Positions 1 to 11,450 of a stretch of DNA of 64,000 nucleotides are shown here, piece by piece. The DNA comes from Linnemannia elongata (lineage: Eukaryota > Mortierellomycota > Mortierellomycetes > Mortierellales > Mortierellaceae). The notes below the pieces were generated by a model. That model worked only from the letters and a program-made list of their open reading frames with translations. It made no database searches and had not been told where the DNA came from. Within the stretch, counting starts at the first letter, position 1, and every line of letters begins with the position of its first letter. Position numbers and translations under genes: made by a program. Location: NCBI GenBank assembly GCA_036320915.1, contig JAXBDG010000001.1, positions 434,001 to 498,000 of the forward strand, in the 5' to 3' direction.

Positions 1-3000
1 GGCCACACTCTGACTACATGCGCACACGAATAAGGAGTGAGCTTACCATAAAGACTTCAGCGAGTGCAAGTAAGTACATGATGGTGAACTTATGGGCGCC
101 AGACCACTGGTTTTGCTGGAGAATAGCCAGCCCTTCCGAGAGTTGATTTACGCCCGATTGGCGTTGACCCACCAATACACTCAGAAGCGCGTTCTGCATC
201 AGAATGTCGAGTTGAAGCTCCAGACTCGTATCGTCCAACTGAGCGTCCTGCGTCGCACCGCCTCCACTTGCACTTCCAATCCCTCCACTACCACCACCAC
301 CGTCCTCAGAGCTGCCGCTACCAGTAGAGTTCATGCTCTTGTTGGCACTCCTGTTGGATAAATGAAGTCGTGGGGTGTTTAAAAGTGTACTTCCAAGCTG
401 CTGGTTCCAAATCTCTGCATCGCGAAGGTTGTTGGACGACATGGCTTTCCTCTGGAGAAGCTGAACAAGGGTCTGTATCCATGGAGCCGCCTTCAAAGTG
501 TTCGATGGAAACTTTGTCTTCGCATGCTCGATTACTCTGAGTGCCTCCTCAAAATAACCATTTTGTGTCAACTAAGTCAAATGAATGCCATAAGTTTTGG
601 TTAGTAACGGTTTATAACTCATACCAACAGGTCAAGACATGCCTGACAAAGCGTCACCTACATCAGATGCGTGCTTAGTGTAACCAGATGTGGCATCGCT
701 CAAATCGACATCACTCGGCCGGTATTTGAGTTGCAGCTGGGAGTAGAGGGACGACAATGGGTGGTTTCCTACGCGATGACAGGGACAAAAACATGTAAGC
801 AATGTCATTTGCTGAATAATCTTTTGCCATTTCGAAGAGATGTTCTACCTACCATAGGCACTCCATATCTTGGACTGAAAAAGGTTCACTACGCCTCCGA
901 CTCCCTCCAGCGAGTGCCGCATATTGATAGATGATGCCTTGACAAGCGACTCCAGCGCTCTCGGCGTTGACTCTCCTTGCTAGCGTCAAAAAGAAAAGTA
1001 TGAAAATAGATGTCAGCAAGAATAAACGTTTTCTTGTCACTTTGGGCTGCCATTCAGTTTGTGAAGCGAGTCTTACCAACTGCTTGGCGTTGTTCAACTC
1101 ATTGAGTGAGGTCAAGTACTGTGATGACTGTTCATCCATTTCTCCTGCAAGTTCTGCCAGCATCTGAGCCTTGTTCATGTCCGATCCGGTTCCAGGCATT
1201 GTTCTTGTCAGCCGATTTAGCCAACTATTGTGAACGGGGTAGAGAGTGAAGAGGCGTTAGTTTAACGGTCAAATATAGCCCTTATGTGGCAGGAATGAAA
1301 CAACTCTCTGTAACTTACTTTGACGCGTAGCTTAAACACTCTTGATCCAACTGGCTCCTAGCCATTTCGATCGTCTCCTCAAGCGCCTATGAACATTGGG
1401 AATGACAAGAGAGTCAGAGAGGGTCTCACTACGCCAAATAACAAACGTTGTCAGGGTCCTCATAGATTCGAGCGGTGGACTGAAGCACTTACAACGAGAG
1501 CTTGATCGTAGTTGGAGAAACGGGCGTGCAGCATGGCTAAGTTCAGAAGCGCGTACTGATACAGCACCTGATCCTGCATTGAAATGCAATAGTCAAAGAA
1601 CCGGTACAGACTTTGAATCGCAATCTCGTAATCTCCCATCTGTTGGGCATGTAGACACCTAGTCGTTTCCATTGACCAATAATTTGGTCCGCTCTTGTTA
1701 GCACACACTCCAAGTTTTGTAGGGACATGGTTGCACATATAACAACACAAACGTCAAGAGAAACATACGTGATATAGTGTGTCTTGGCGAGTGCGGGCAT
1801 TCTCGACTGTATCTCGTAGACATGAGCCAACAATTCATCGGGTATACTTGCTTGGCCAGGATCTATGTGTAGGAGTTACAAGGGAACCATCTCCAGTCAG
1901 ATGACGCGTATTCTCATATAATCAAATCGAAATGTAAGCAGCTTCTCCTGAACTTGTCGCATACCTGAGAGTTTGTCGGTTTGTGAATCGAGGTACTTTT
2001 CAACGTCGAAGAGCGACATGAGTGCCGATCCTCCTGAGGACTGTGCATTTTGCCTCCGATCGGTTGGTGAAGGCAATGTCGGCCGATCTAGCGCAGAGCT
2101 ATACATCTCCAGAGCTGTGTAGCACTTGCACACCTCCTCAAAACTGAGTTTCCTGAACTCGATCCTGGCCTTCCGTACATAGAGACCTAGCACACTTGAT
2201 GGTTCCTAATGATGAATCCAGACCCCTGTTAGTTCACATTTCCCACTTGATCTTCTCCATAATTCTCGTGTCCTTGACTTGTATGACAATGTGTACTCCC
2301 ATACCAACAATATCCGTGTATCGTTTTCAACCTATGAGAAAAAGTTTCGAATGAGATCAGGTTAGTCCTCCTCATACAGACCAGAGAATAACGCTTCCCA
2401 GATATCACTCCTGTCGCTATGCCGACACTTACTATAATCGCATTAGGGTTAGGGTCGTGTATGAGGTCCGCAAGGCCAATCTCTCGACCTGGTTCCTCCA
2501 TGGGGTCATCTATGGGGTCGTGCTCCAGCTTATACATGAAAAACTCGCTGAGGTGGTGGGGACTCTTGAACCTTTTGAGCTATTGTATATGTCGATCAGA
2601 AAGAAAAAAAAATGTAAGATACTGATACGTCGTCAAGAAGATCCACGTTGCAACATTGACAGCCGCTCGTCTTTCAGGATTACCGTGTTCTTGAGGTGGC
2701 TCCATACAATATCCCCTGCTTCGCTCGACACTCGACTTCCAAACTCATTCACATCGCGATGCAGGTACTCTGAAGGATCCTGTGAATAAAAACGCGGAGG
2801 GATGGTGAGGAATGTGATCAATAATAAGCTACGAATATCGTGTCCGTATAAACACGTCACATATATGCAAGGTACCTGAATGCAATCCAAAAGAAAGAGA
2901 AGAAGTTGCTGAGCTGCGTCAGGCGGACACTGGTTCCGACAAAAGAACTCAACGAGAATAAGGACCGAGACCTTATGAGGGGTCAAGTATGGCACTGCAT

Positions 3001-3178
3001 GAACGGGGTCTGGCACAAGTCGCCCGCGACCTGTGCCTTCCATTCCTACTGTTCTTGGGTCATTAAAGTTGTTGTCATAGTCCTCGGCGATTTCGTCTGG
3101 GTCGGCGAAAGTCTGTGTCTGGGGTGGTCGCAGGGAGATGTCGGTCGCTGTCCTGGCGAATGCGCGCTTGCTGGTCAT
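1..3178 (-). CDS. APC5: Anaphase-promoting complex subunit 5 (APC5), 3' part beyond window
   Basis: TPR-rich scaffold subunit of the APC/C ubiquitin ligase, which acts in the nucleus on mitotic substrates. The N-terminal block (YLTPHKVSVLILVEFF), the block FEEVCKCYTALEMY, the APC5 signature ALLNLAMLHARF followed by NYDQAL, and a later TPR-like stretch (FEEALRVIEHAKTKFP) occur in the same order as in animal APC5. The start is the ATG at 3178. Exon 1 is 3178-2876, intron 1 is 2875-2780 (GT-AG, phase 0), and exon 2 resumes at 2779 with DPSEYLHRD. At least eight short introns follow. The exon 2/3 junction (about 2690-2590) is not settled, because the natural frame meets a stop at about 2638 unless a donor near 2690 is used. 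The last visible exon ends at 47 with a GTAAGC donor, so the C-terminus lies outside the window. Family assignment is confident; exact exon edges are less so. Confidence 0.87.
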
Positions 3179-4353
3179 GAATGGCGGGAACTAAAGGAAA
3201 AGAAAGGAAGGATGTTAAAGGCAACCAAACGTGTGTGCAAGACAAGAGTGAATGGGCAAAGTGACTGTTACCTTATGCGCTTTCTGCGAAGCTGTGTTAC
3301 CCAACCACCTCTTTCGGTCAAACAGCCACAAATTGTTTGTATCGTCCCTAGTCTCGACCCAGTCCTTCATATTCCGAGTACTGGGTCGAGACTAATTGGC
3401 GAGCCGTCAGTCATTACTCTGATGTGGCAATACAAAACGCACCACCAACATTTCTTGATCTTTCGGTGCAATGATTTAGAGGTCTTCTCCCAAGAAATCT
3501 CGAGAAACCAACACGAAAACTAACTAGGTCCTTATCCACCCATTTGTAGCGATTCTCGACACCTATATATCAAGTTACTAACTCACTCCTTCAATAAAAC
3601 ATTCATTAAACCTGTCTCCTCCCCCATTCATGTCTTCACGCGTTTGCTTGCCTTTTCCCTCCCCACAAACACCCACATGCACCTTCGTCTCATTGCACTA
3701 ACAATTTTTGATCGCTCTTCGTCAGAAATATGAATTTATTTGCTACGAATGTGGTTGTTAACCTCGTACCAGAAGCGCTCAGACTTTTTTTGTCCTTGCA
3801 TTTCCTACGCACGTTTCAGAAGCTTTAGCTTTGGGGTGGAAACCGTATGGAAGCGTGTCTTTCCAACACTCGAGGGAAGGTGAACCGACGCTAATTTCCC
3901 TTTCGCTGTAGCAGTGAAGGTGAGATTCTCGACCAGCCCCTCTAGAGATGTGACTGCGTCACTCACTCCAGAGGTGAATGGGTATCACAGTGTCCTTTTC
4001 TGCAATTTAAAATTGGTGGCAAACAACCGACCGCAAAGTGCCACCACACTGGTGGGCTTGCCCATGTCCGTGTAAACGTCGCTTATTAGACAACCAAAGA
4101 AAACGAAAAACAGCAAAGTATCATACTTTGGCAGTCTTTTATCCGGGAGCCAGAAAGGCACCGTATGGCTCTCTGTACCAAGGAAGAACATGCCGTCCAT
4201 GCGAAGATATATTTGTGTATCGAATGGTGGCTTGGCCGAACCTCTCACAAAAATAAGTGAACCAAAAGCCATTGTTTGCGTTCTTCATTCATTGTCTTCA
4301 CTCACAAGGAATCAACTCCCAGCTGGAGAACCAGGAACACACCACCCACAAAC
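3179..4353. other. Intergenic, divergent promoter region APC5/RPP21
   Basis: This 1.2-kb spacer separates two divergently transcribed genes, so it should hold both promoters. No convincing coding exon was seen. It contains the perfect inverted repeat at 3349-3394. Confidence 0.6.
3349..3394. repeat. Perfect 15-bp inverted repeat, 16-nt spacer
   Basis: The left arm 3349-3363 (TAGTCTCGACCCAGT) is exactly the reverse complement of 3380-3394. It lies 171 bp upstream of the APC5 start codon and could form a hairpin in the leader or act as a paired protein-binding site. Confidence 0.9.
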
Positions 4354-5430
4354 ATGGCGAAGAAGGATAAGAAGGGCGAAAACACGGTCCAGAACAAAGA
4401 GATCTTTCAGCGCATGAACTTTCTCTACCAAGCGGCCATGTGCATGGCCACCATCACAACGCCACCACCTGGTAACAAGTCCAAGAACAGTCTGCCAGGT
4501 GACGCCACCGAGTGTCAAGCAGCCGCAGACAGCACCATCGCGGACACGTCAACGAGCCATGACTCGTTCGGAGACCCTATATCACTATCAGCAATACCGG
4601 CCGCCTCTGCGAGTGTTGTGGATGTGAGCAACCTTCACCAACGACCCCGGAAGCTCAGTAGGAAGAAGACGCGCAAGTTGCTGAGGGAGAGGAAGAACAG
4701 GATTGCTATGGAGCAGATCAGCGATCGCGAAAGCCACCACCGTCTAACAAACCTCGGCAAAGGTCATGATCTACGCCCACTCTCCGGCACCGCGCGATTT
4801 TACGCCTCTACACTCATGGAGGTCGGTCGCAAGAACGTCATCCGCATGTAAGTCAAAGCTCTCTCCGTAGTCAATTCAGGGTACACATGTATGAGACAAC
4901 GTATTTGACCGGAACACGTTTATTCTCCTCGATTTTAACAGTGGCCCGACCATCAAGCGATCCGTATGTCAGCGCTGTGAGGCTCTCCTTATTCCTTCTA
5001 TTAGCTGTGAGGTGCGCGTCGAAGGTATGTGCTAGTCCTTTCTTTGACTATTACATTTTCGTGAACAACGCATGATAGGGCAAAAGACGCATTTGGCTAA
5101 CATTTTGAATCGCGTTTTTATTATTTGTTGATTACTAATGTAGCTACTCCTCAATTGAACACACGAGTGATTTGTACCGCATGTGGCGCCTTTAGACGGT
5201 ACTTTTGTATGCCTGGGAAGGGTATTGAGGGCGACCGTTGGGAAGCCGAGGAGACGATCGGAAGAGAGGGCAACGACACTGAGACAGGACTAGACAGTAC
5301 CACAACCTCTTCGGCGACAACTCCCGCCGAGACGCATGATGTCGGAAGTGATAATGCAGGTCAGGAGGACTCCGTCATGGAGAGCGCACAAGGGGTGGAG
5401 GGTCTAATTCTTCAAGAGGATATTGCTTAA
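4354..5430 (+). CDS. RPP21: Ribonuclease P/MRP protein subunit, Rpp21/Rpr2 family
   Basis: Zinc-binding protein subunit of nuclear RNase P (tRNA 5' maturation). The coding sequence joins 4354-4847, 4942-5024 and 5144-5430, giving 287 aa with GT-AG introns. The N-terminal helix (KEIFQRMNFLYQAA, from about residue 16), the block LSGTARFYASTLMEVGRK and the core GPTIKRSVCQRCEALLIP match Rpp21. Zinc ligands are two CxxC pairs, C174/C177 and C203/C206. Compared with the roughly 150-aa human protein it carries a long low-complexity insert of about 100 residues rich in S/T/A and basic residues between the first helix and the ARFY motif, plus an acidic C-terminal tail. The ATG at 4354 is chosen because homology begins shortly after it; an in-frame ATG at 4276 would add an unconserved leader. 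It is divergent from APC5. Confidence 0.92.
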
Positions 5431-6499
5431 TATGTTACCGCAAGGTCTTACTCTTGGAGCTCATTTACTGCTACTCCGCAGGTAAAGAAGCATTTTTTTG
5501 TCAGAAAGTATGGCGGGAGGACCAAGGAGCAGTCGCGCGCGTACGCGAGAAGGAGAGTGAGCGAGGGAGGGAGAGTGGAAGATATCAAGATGACAGAAGG
5601 AACAGTGATTGTCGACTTCGCTGTTCACATATCAGTATCTCGGAAACGGTCATTTGTAGACCACAAACGCAACAGTTGCATCAACATGTACCATAATTTT
5701 TGTAAAATATCGAGCAAGAGGAGGAAGGAGAAAGAAAAAAAAATAAAGAAAAGAGAGAGCGTGTTGCGACTTTGAACACGAGCGCTAGAGCGGGTTGACG
5801 AGAAAATTTGTTTCTTGTTGTTCGATTGACACCCCCAACCACGACCCCGCATCGATCATCGATGAGAAGAAGAAGGGATTATTGCGTAAGGTTCAACGAA
5901 GAATGAAGAATTTGTCGCAGGTTTGGGTTGCCTTTCAACGAAATCGCTTTTGCGCAACCAGACACGAGGAGGGGGGGTGGAAGAAGTTGATATTGAATAA
6001 GAAATCGAGATTGAATTCAATTGGATAGCATTACACATGGATTCTTCTCTGATTTTCCTTGTTGATGCAGACCGTGAGAGTTGGAGAGGAGATTGTCATA
6101 AGAATTCAAACGTATTTAAGGTCAAAGAGAGAGACACCCACTGACCCCAGTCCCTCCTCCTTCTCCTCGTCACTCCTCAACCTTTCCCTTCAAGAGCCTC
6201 GCTTTTCTTCACTCTTCTGTCTTTTCAACCCTTTCATCCATCCCTCTTCATTCTCTTTCTCTCATTCTCTTGCATTCAGCTGCTTACCATTACACTCATT
6301 ACACTTTAGTAATCTCATACAATATACAGCACACACAACTTCATACCCCCCCCCTTTTTTTTTTCTTCTTTTACCCCAACACTCTTTCTCAACCCTCTAG
6401 ACCTCTAGACTTCTTTTCTCTCCTTTTCTACTTTCTTTCCTTCTCTCTTTCGGCGCACTCTATTCCAAACTTACTCGCACTAATCCCTTGCATACCATC
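5431..6499. other. Intergenic, pyrimidine-rich leader of the FAD gene
   Basis: The spacer runs from the RPP21 stop to the next start. From about 6150 it is almost purely C/T, the form of promoter/leader also seen upstream of several other genes here. A TATTTAAG element at about 6113-6120 is a possible core promoter. No gene was seen. Confidence 0.6.
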
Positions 6500-6869
6500 A
6501 TGTCGACCGCAACTGAAGCCCCAATCCATACACACCTCTCCGACGATCGCTCCTTCCTTGATACACAATCAGCACAGCCGACAATGACTTCAGCTACGAC
6601 GGCATCACCAACAACAACAACGCCACCACCGCGCAAGCTCCGTGTAGCCGTAGTCGGATCGGGACTCGCTGGGTTGACCGTTGCCCACCTCCTCTCCTCA
6701 CTCCACCTCGAGGATGGTCAAGGAGACCAGGGCATCGATGTTGAACTTTTTGAGAAGGCTCACAAACTTGGTAAGATAAACAACAACCTTTCTGCTCCTT
6801 GAGTGGAGACACAACCCAGACCCAGACAGACAGTCAACACACACATATGTCGATTACGTTTTCCTTCGT

Positions 6870-6909
<40 letters not shown>

Positions 6910-9900
6910 AGTCCGCGTTGTTGTTTTACAAACCGTTTTCCTTTTTGGACAAGGTTGCATTGTAGGAGACAACATCAGCATGAGCGAGGTGGTGGTCATG
7001 GTCGTGTCCCGGTAGTCCGACTACTTTTGAACTCGGAAGATCATCGTCATCACCACCACTAGTTTGATCTTCTTCAATCCGCGATGCACCACCAACACAA
7101 CAGTTGGTTGCTTCCCTCATATTGGCCCGTTTCAGTCTATTCAATGGCCAACCCCTGATTCTGTGAATTATCTTGCTAAAATGCAATCGACTAATTGGCA
7201 TATTCTTTGTTCCCTTCCCCCTTGAATTTGACGGACTCATCCCTTGATATCAAATACTCGTTGTAGGCATGGACGCCGCTTCATTATCGGTGACATGTCC
7301 TTGTCAAAAGTGCGCTTTGGCGGCAGGCCGAAGCGATGGTGATCCCAATCACGAACACGTTGAAGGACGAATGGACGTGCCCATGCGCAGTTTCTTTGCC
7401 GGTAAGTTCTCGATTGACATTTGTTGGTGGTTTTATTTTAACGTGATAGCGCATGAATGCGATAGAAGGAATGAAAAAAAAGGGGGACCAAAAGGAACGG
7501 AGGAAGCGGTTTTATTTTGTCCGGGTCTGACGTTTTCCTGTCACTCGGCATTCGGCGTGAATACGATCAAAATTTTTCGATCGTTTTTTTGTTCTTGGAC
7601 CTCTGTCTTTATTTTTTATTTTATTTTATTTTTTTTCGTTAAAGAGAAATGTATGTTTCAGTGGTTCTCTGGTGCTGGTGCCGGTGTGCGGTTGTTGATT
7701 TCTGCGAAAAGGTCGGATGTTCATTTTGGCGGGAAGTGAGGGGGTGACTGTTACATATCGCAAAAATGGAGTGAAAGGAGGAGAGAGGGGAGCGACATTG
7801 GCCTTTCTGCGATTGAGGGACAATTAGATATGAGGAGGAAAGATGTAGCCGAGGAAAGGATGGAACAATCGAAGAATCGAAAAATGTGAACAAGCACAAC
7901 AGCCCCGATGGGATAGAAATCGAAGAATGATGGCGAGGAGGATCGATGGCGCGGTCAAAGATGGCCACAATCGAAGGTCATCCGTTACCTTGCCACGGAA
8001 TGATGGCAGGCAACTCTATTTCCTTTCCTGTACCTTTCAGCCCCTATTTGCAGCTGTGTCTGTGCACACCTCCCACCCATATACCAACACAGCATTGTCT
8101 AAGCCCAACGGTTTCGTATCTACAAACCTCGTCGTCGACATTCAACTAATTAACATACATCTACCTATTAAATACAATTGAATAGAATACTACCCAAACT
8201 TGGTCCGCCTCTATCGCGCCATTGGCGTCAAGTTCCACGATGCAGACAACACCCTGGCCTGCTTCGATGTCACCTTTGACACACAGTCTGAAGAGTTTAG
8301 CCCCAGCACAAAGTACAGACCCAGCCGCAATCATCGCAACGTCAACGTCGAATCTCCTTACCTCTCATCGAGATCCTATAAAGTCAGCTCAGACCATACC
8401 ATCACCCTCCCAGATCTGCCTTCGCTCTCTGTCCTCAACCCATACCCCTTCGGCCGTCGTCTCCTCGGATACTACAGAATCGCCCGCGACTATGTCAGAA
8501 TGTTGGCTGTCTCCAAGGAGTTCATGACACAGGGCCGCATGATGGACATTGGAAAGGACCCTTCGGAATGGGGCAACGGTCGTCAAGTCTCACTGCGAGA
8601 GTTCTTGGTCAATGGACAGTACAGCCATGACTTTTCGGCATTCTTTGTTCCCCTCTTTGCTTGCGTCTGCACGTGCAGCTTTGAGCGGATGATGGAGTTT
8701 CCAGCCTGCGTAGTTCTTGAGTATGTTGCTCGGTGTATGCCATTTGGTCGCATGCAATTTGTCTCGTCGGGCGTTCGGGAAGTCACTGAGAACTTGTCCA
8801 AGAACATCAGTACCATTCACTACAACACCATGGTCGAGAAAATCATCGAGGCCCAGGATGCAGAAGAGGCGAACGAGAAGGGTCCCATTGTCTTGATTGA
8901 CTCGTTTGGCGTCCGTCGATCGTTCGACCATGTCATCTTTGCGACCCAGGCCAACCAAGCAGCCGCCACCTTGGCCGGTCAGCGCGCCAGCAAGCCCCTC
9001 CCTAAGCCATTCGTCACGTCTCGTGAGGCTGGCGATGTTGAGTCCAACTATGGTCGTCGCGAGGAGCATGACTCGGCCGACCCCGAAACCCCTCAGGATG
9101 TCAAAGTTGATGCTTTGGCAAGCGATCATCCCTTCTACGCCCAGATGAAGACTTTGGCGAAGTTCCCATACGAGCGCACCCAGGTTGTCTGCCATACCGA
9201 TACATCTTTCCTTCCTAAGGACCCTGCCTCATGGAGACTGTTAAACATTGCCAAGGCGACCAATGCTGATATTCTTGCGACACCCTTTGACGAAGTCACA
9301 GCAGAGCTGGCCAAGACCAAGAGACGTGCCTCGACCGATACCCTCGTCAGCAACGGTGACGACTCGGGGCTCCGCAAGAGAAACACAGGAGCAGGAGATG
9401 CTAACAGCACAACCAGCTCGGGAGCATCCAGTCCAACGACACTCAACAACAGTGGTAGTTCCACTCCCGTCTCGACAGCCTCTCAGAGCTACAACTCTGC
9501 CATGGCGACACATATCATGAACAACACTGCTTCTTCTTTGGGATCGACAACCAAGTTCTTGCAGACCACCAACCCGATCTTCCAGCCCAAGCCCGAGACA
9601 GTCATCTCGTCTGCTTGGTTCGAGCGTGCGGTTGTTAACCCCGAGTCGATGAAGGCTGTCGACGAGTTGTCTCAGCAGATGGACGAGCAGGCCGAGCGCC
9701 TCTTGGCTGGCCAGCAGCCTGGAAACAACAACTCGACATCGGTGTCTGACAGAGTCTGGTTCGTTGGAAGCTATGCGTACCCAGGAATCCCACTCCTCGA
9801 AGGCTGTGTCGTCAGTGCGGTTCAGGTTATGGAACGGATCATCTCTTGTTCGCCCGCCCATCGTTTGAACGCTGCTGTCAATGCACCTGAAGGATCGTTC

Positions 9901-10299
9901 TTGAGGCGCGATGCACCCATGCGTGAACGTCGCCGCCGTCGCAAAGAGGAGCAGGAATTGATGGCCAAGCTTGGTGGTCAGGATCTGGAGGAGCAACTGC
10001 TGGATCAGTCACCCTCTGGTGTTTATTTCCGGACAGCCTGGAAGGATACACTGGAAGATGAGCAAATCTGGGAGCAGCAGGAGAAGGATCGTCTCGAGAA
10101 GGAGAAGGCAACTGCTGCTGGTGGGGAAGTGTCAGAGAAGAAGGGACATTTCTTGAGCGCGGTTGGATTATGGACTTCGAATGTGTATGTTGAGGTTGCT
10201 TGGATGTTGCTGTTGTATCTATTGGCCATCTTCCAGTGGTGGATGGTCTTCCTTATCGAGAGCGTTGGCTTTGACGGCAGCCGGTGGGCCATGGCCTAA
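6500..10299 (+). CDS. FAD/NAD(P)-binding amine-oxidase-like oxidoreductase, C-terminal membrane anchor
   Basis: The coding sequence joins 6500-6770, 7267-7401 and 8186-10299, giving 839 aa. A dinucleotide-binding motif G53-S-G-L-A-G58 in LRVAVVGSGLAGLTVAHLL opens the Rossmann fold. Exon 2 encodes DVPMRSFF and exon 3 resumes with YYPNLVRLYRAIGVKF, a block typical of predicted NAD/FAD-binding proteins of the COG2907 type. The C-terminal FAD-contacting motif VWFVGSYAYPGIPLLEG lies at about 660-676. A serine/threonine/asparagine-rich insert occupies about 515-570. A basic/acidic charged stretch precedes a hydrophobic segment at about 800-830 (AWMLLLYLLAIFQWWMVFLI), probably a tail anchor. The substrate is unknown. 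Both introns (496 and 784 nt) are long for this locus; the first holds a 36-T run. The gene converges on RPS17. Confidence 0.88.
6872..6907. repeat. T36 homopolymer in intron 1 of the FAD gene
   Basis: An uninterrupted run of 36 T followed by GCAG, about 360 bases before the acceptor that the reading frame requires. The nearby AG could serve as a decoy acceptor. Confidence 0.95.
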
Positions 10300-10704
10300 A
10301 CTACATAATACATAGCTAGATGTAAACTATAAAGTAATTAATCTCACTCGACCCTGTTTAGTGTCTCACGATGGAACCCTTATTCTGTTTGATCTGTTCT
10401 GTCTCAAGTCAACTGTTCGCTACCGAGGATGATGTGGTTTTGATGACTTGTAGTTGTAGCTTGTTATAGTTGAACAGATCATATCACAAATCTACAACTC
10501 TATCAGTCTCTTGTAGGATCACAATCCAACTCAACCCTTATACCATTGCCGCTTTACTCGAGTCCAGAACATTGTCGAAATAAAGAACCTTCTCCTTGAA
10601 CGCAACACCAATACAACAGAAAAGGAAAGATAAGATTTGAGTTTTTTGAATGGTTTTTTCATTGGGTTTGGCTCCACAAAAGGATCAAGACAAGTCTTTA
10701 TTCT
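10300..10704. other. Convergent 3' region, FAD gene / RPS17
   Basis: About 400 bp between two convergent stop codons. It holds both 3' UTRs and no other gene. Confidence 0.6.
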
Positions 10705-11450
10705 TTAAGCGCGGGGAGGGCGGTCACCGCGGGGCTTGCGCTCAACGGGGGCCTGCTTGACCTCGACGGCGGTGACACCAGCCAAGTCCTCGAAGTTCAA
10801 AGACTTAAGAAGAGCCTGTTTTGTTTAAATGGGCAAGGAAGAGAGATAGTTGTTAGTGTTCTGTTTCGCAAATGCCTTCTCCGATCTGAATCAGATCCAA
10901 TTTACGTATCATAACCCAAAAAAAAAGTACCTTGGTGTCCATATCGATCTCAATAGCAGAGGTATCGAGGGCAGAGAACTCGGGGATGTAGTTATCCTTG
11001 CGCTCACGCTCCTCCTCCTGAAGCTTGAAGGAGATACCACGGACGGGTCCACGCTGGATACGCTTCATCAAGTGGGTGGTGAAACCAGCAATCTTGTTGC
11101 GGAGACGCTTGGAGGGGATGATGGCGACCTCGGAAGCAATCTTCTTGTTGGTCTGGAAGTCCAAGGTAAGACGGGGGTAGTACTTCTCAATGAGAACCTT
11201 GGAGGCCCTCTTGACAGTCTTAGTTCTGTATTGTTGGGAAAGTTGGAGAGAGGTAGGGGAAAGATTGGTGGTCAGATTTCCTGGTTCATAATGTCCTGTG
11301 CTATTCCCGTATATATGTTCACAGTAACGACGATATCCAGATATTTAGATCCTTGGTGGTCTATGTGTTTTATGGATTTTGAAAAATTACCTAACGCGAC
11401 CCTGTAGTAGTAAAGAAGAAACAAAGCATAGGTTAGCATAGGTTCACCAT
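10705..11450 (-). CDS. RPS17: 40S ribosomal protein eS17 (S17e)
   Basis: Small-subunit ribosomal protein, 139 aa (human 135). The coding order is 11450-11448 (ATG alone), 11401-11391 (an 11-nt microexon), 11225-10931 and 10815-10705, giving the start [16 protein letters not shown]. The core [19 protein letters not shown] and [15 protein letters not shown] are diagnostic of eS17. The ATG-only exon is followed by GTGAAC with a good branch-site-like TGCTAAC before the acceptor at 11402. The microexon GGTCGCGTTAG is needed to rebuild G-R-V-R in frame, which strongly supports this model. The last exon encodes [13 protein letters not shown] and a basic tail. Upstream ATGs, for example at 11553, are out of frame with the real start. 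Confidence 0.95.

Noticed and set aside
2442..2455. TTAGGGTTAGGG telomere-like repeat
   Set aside because: It lies in APC5 coding sequence (DPNPNA on the minus strand) and is only two units.
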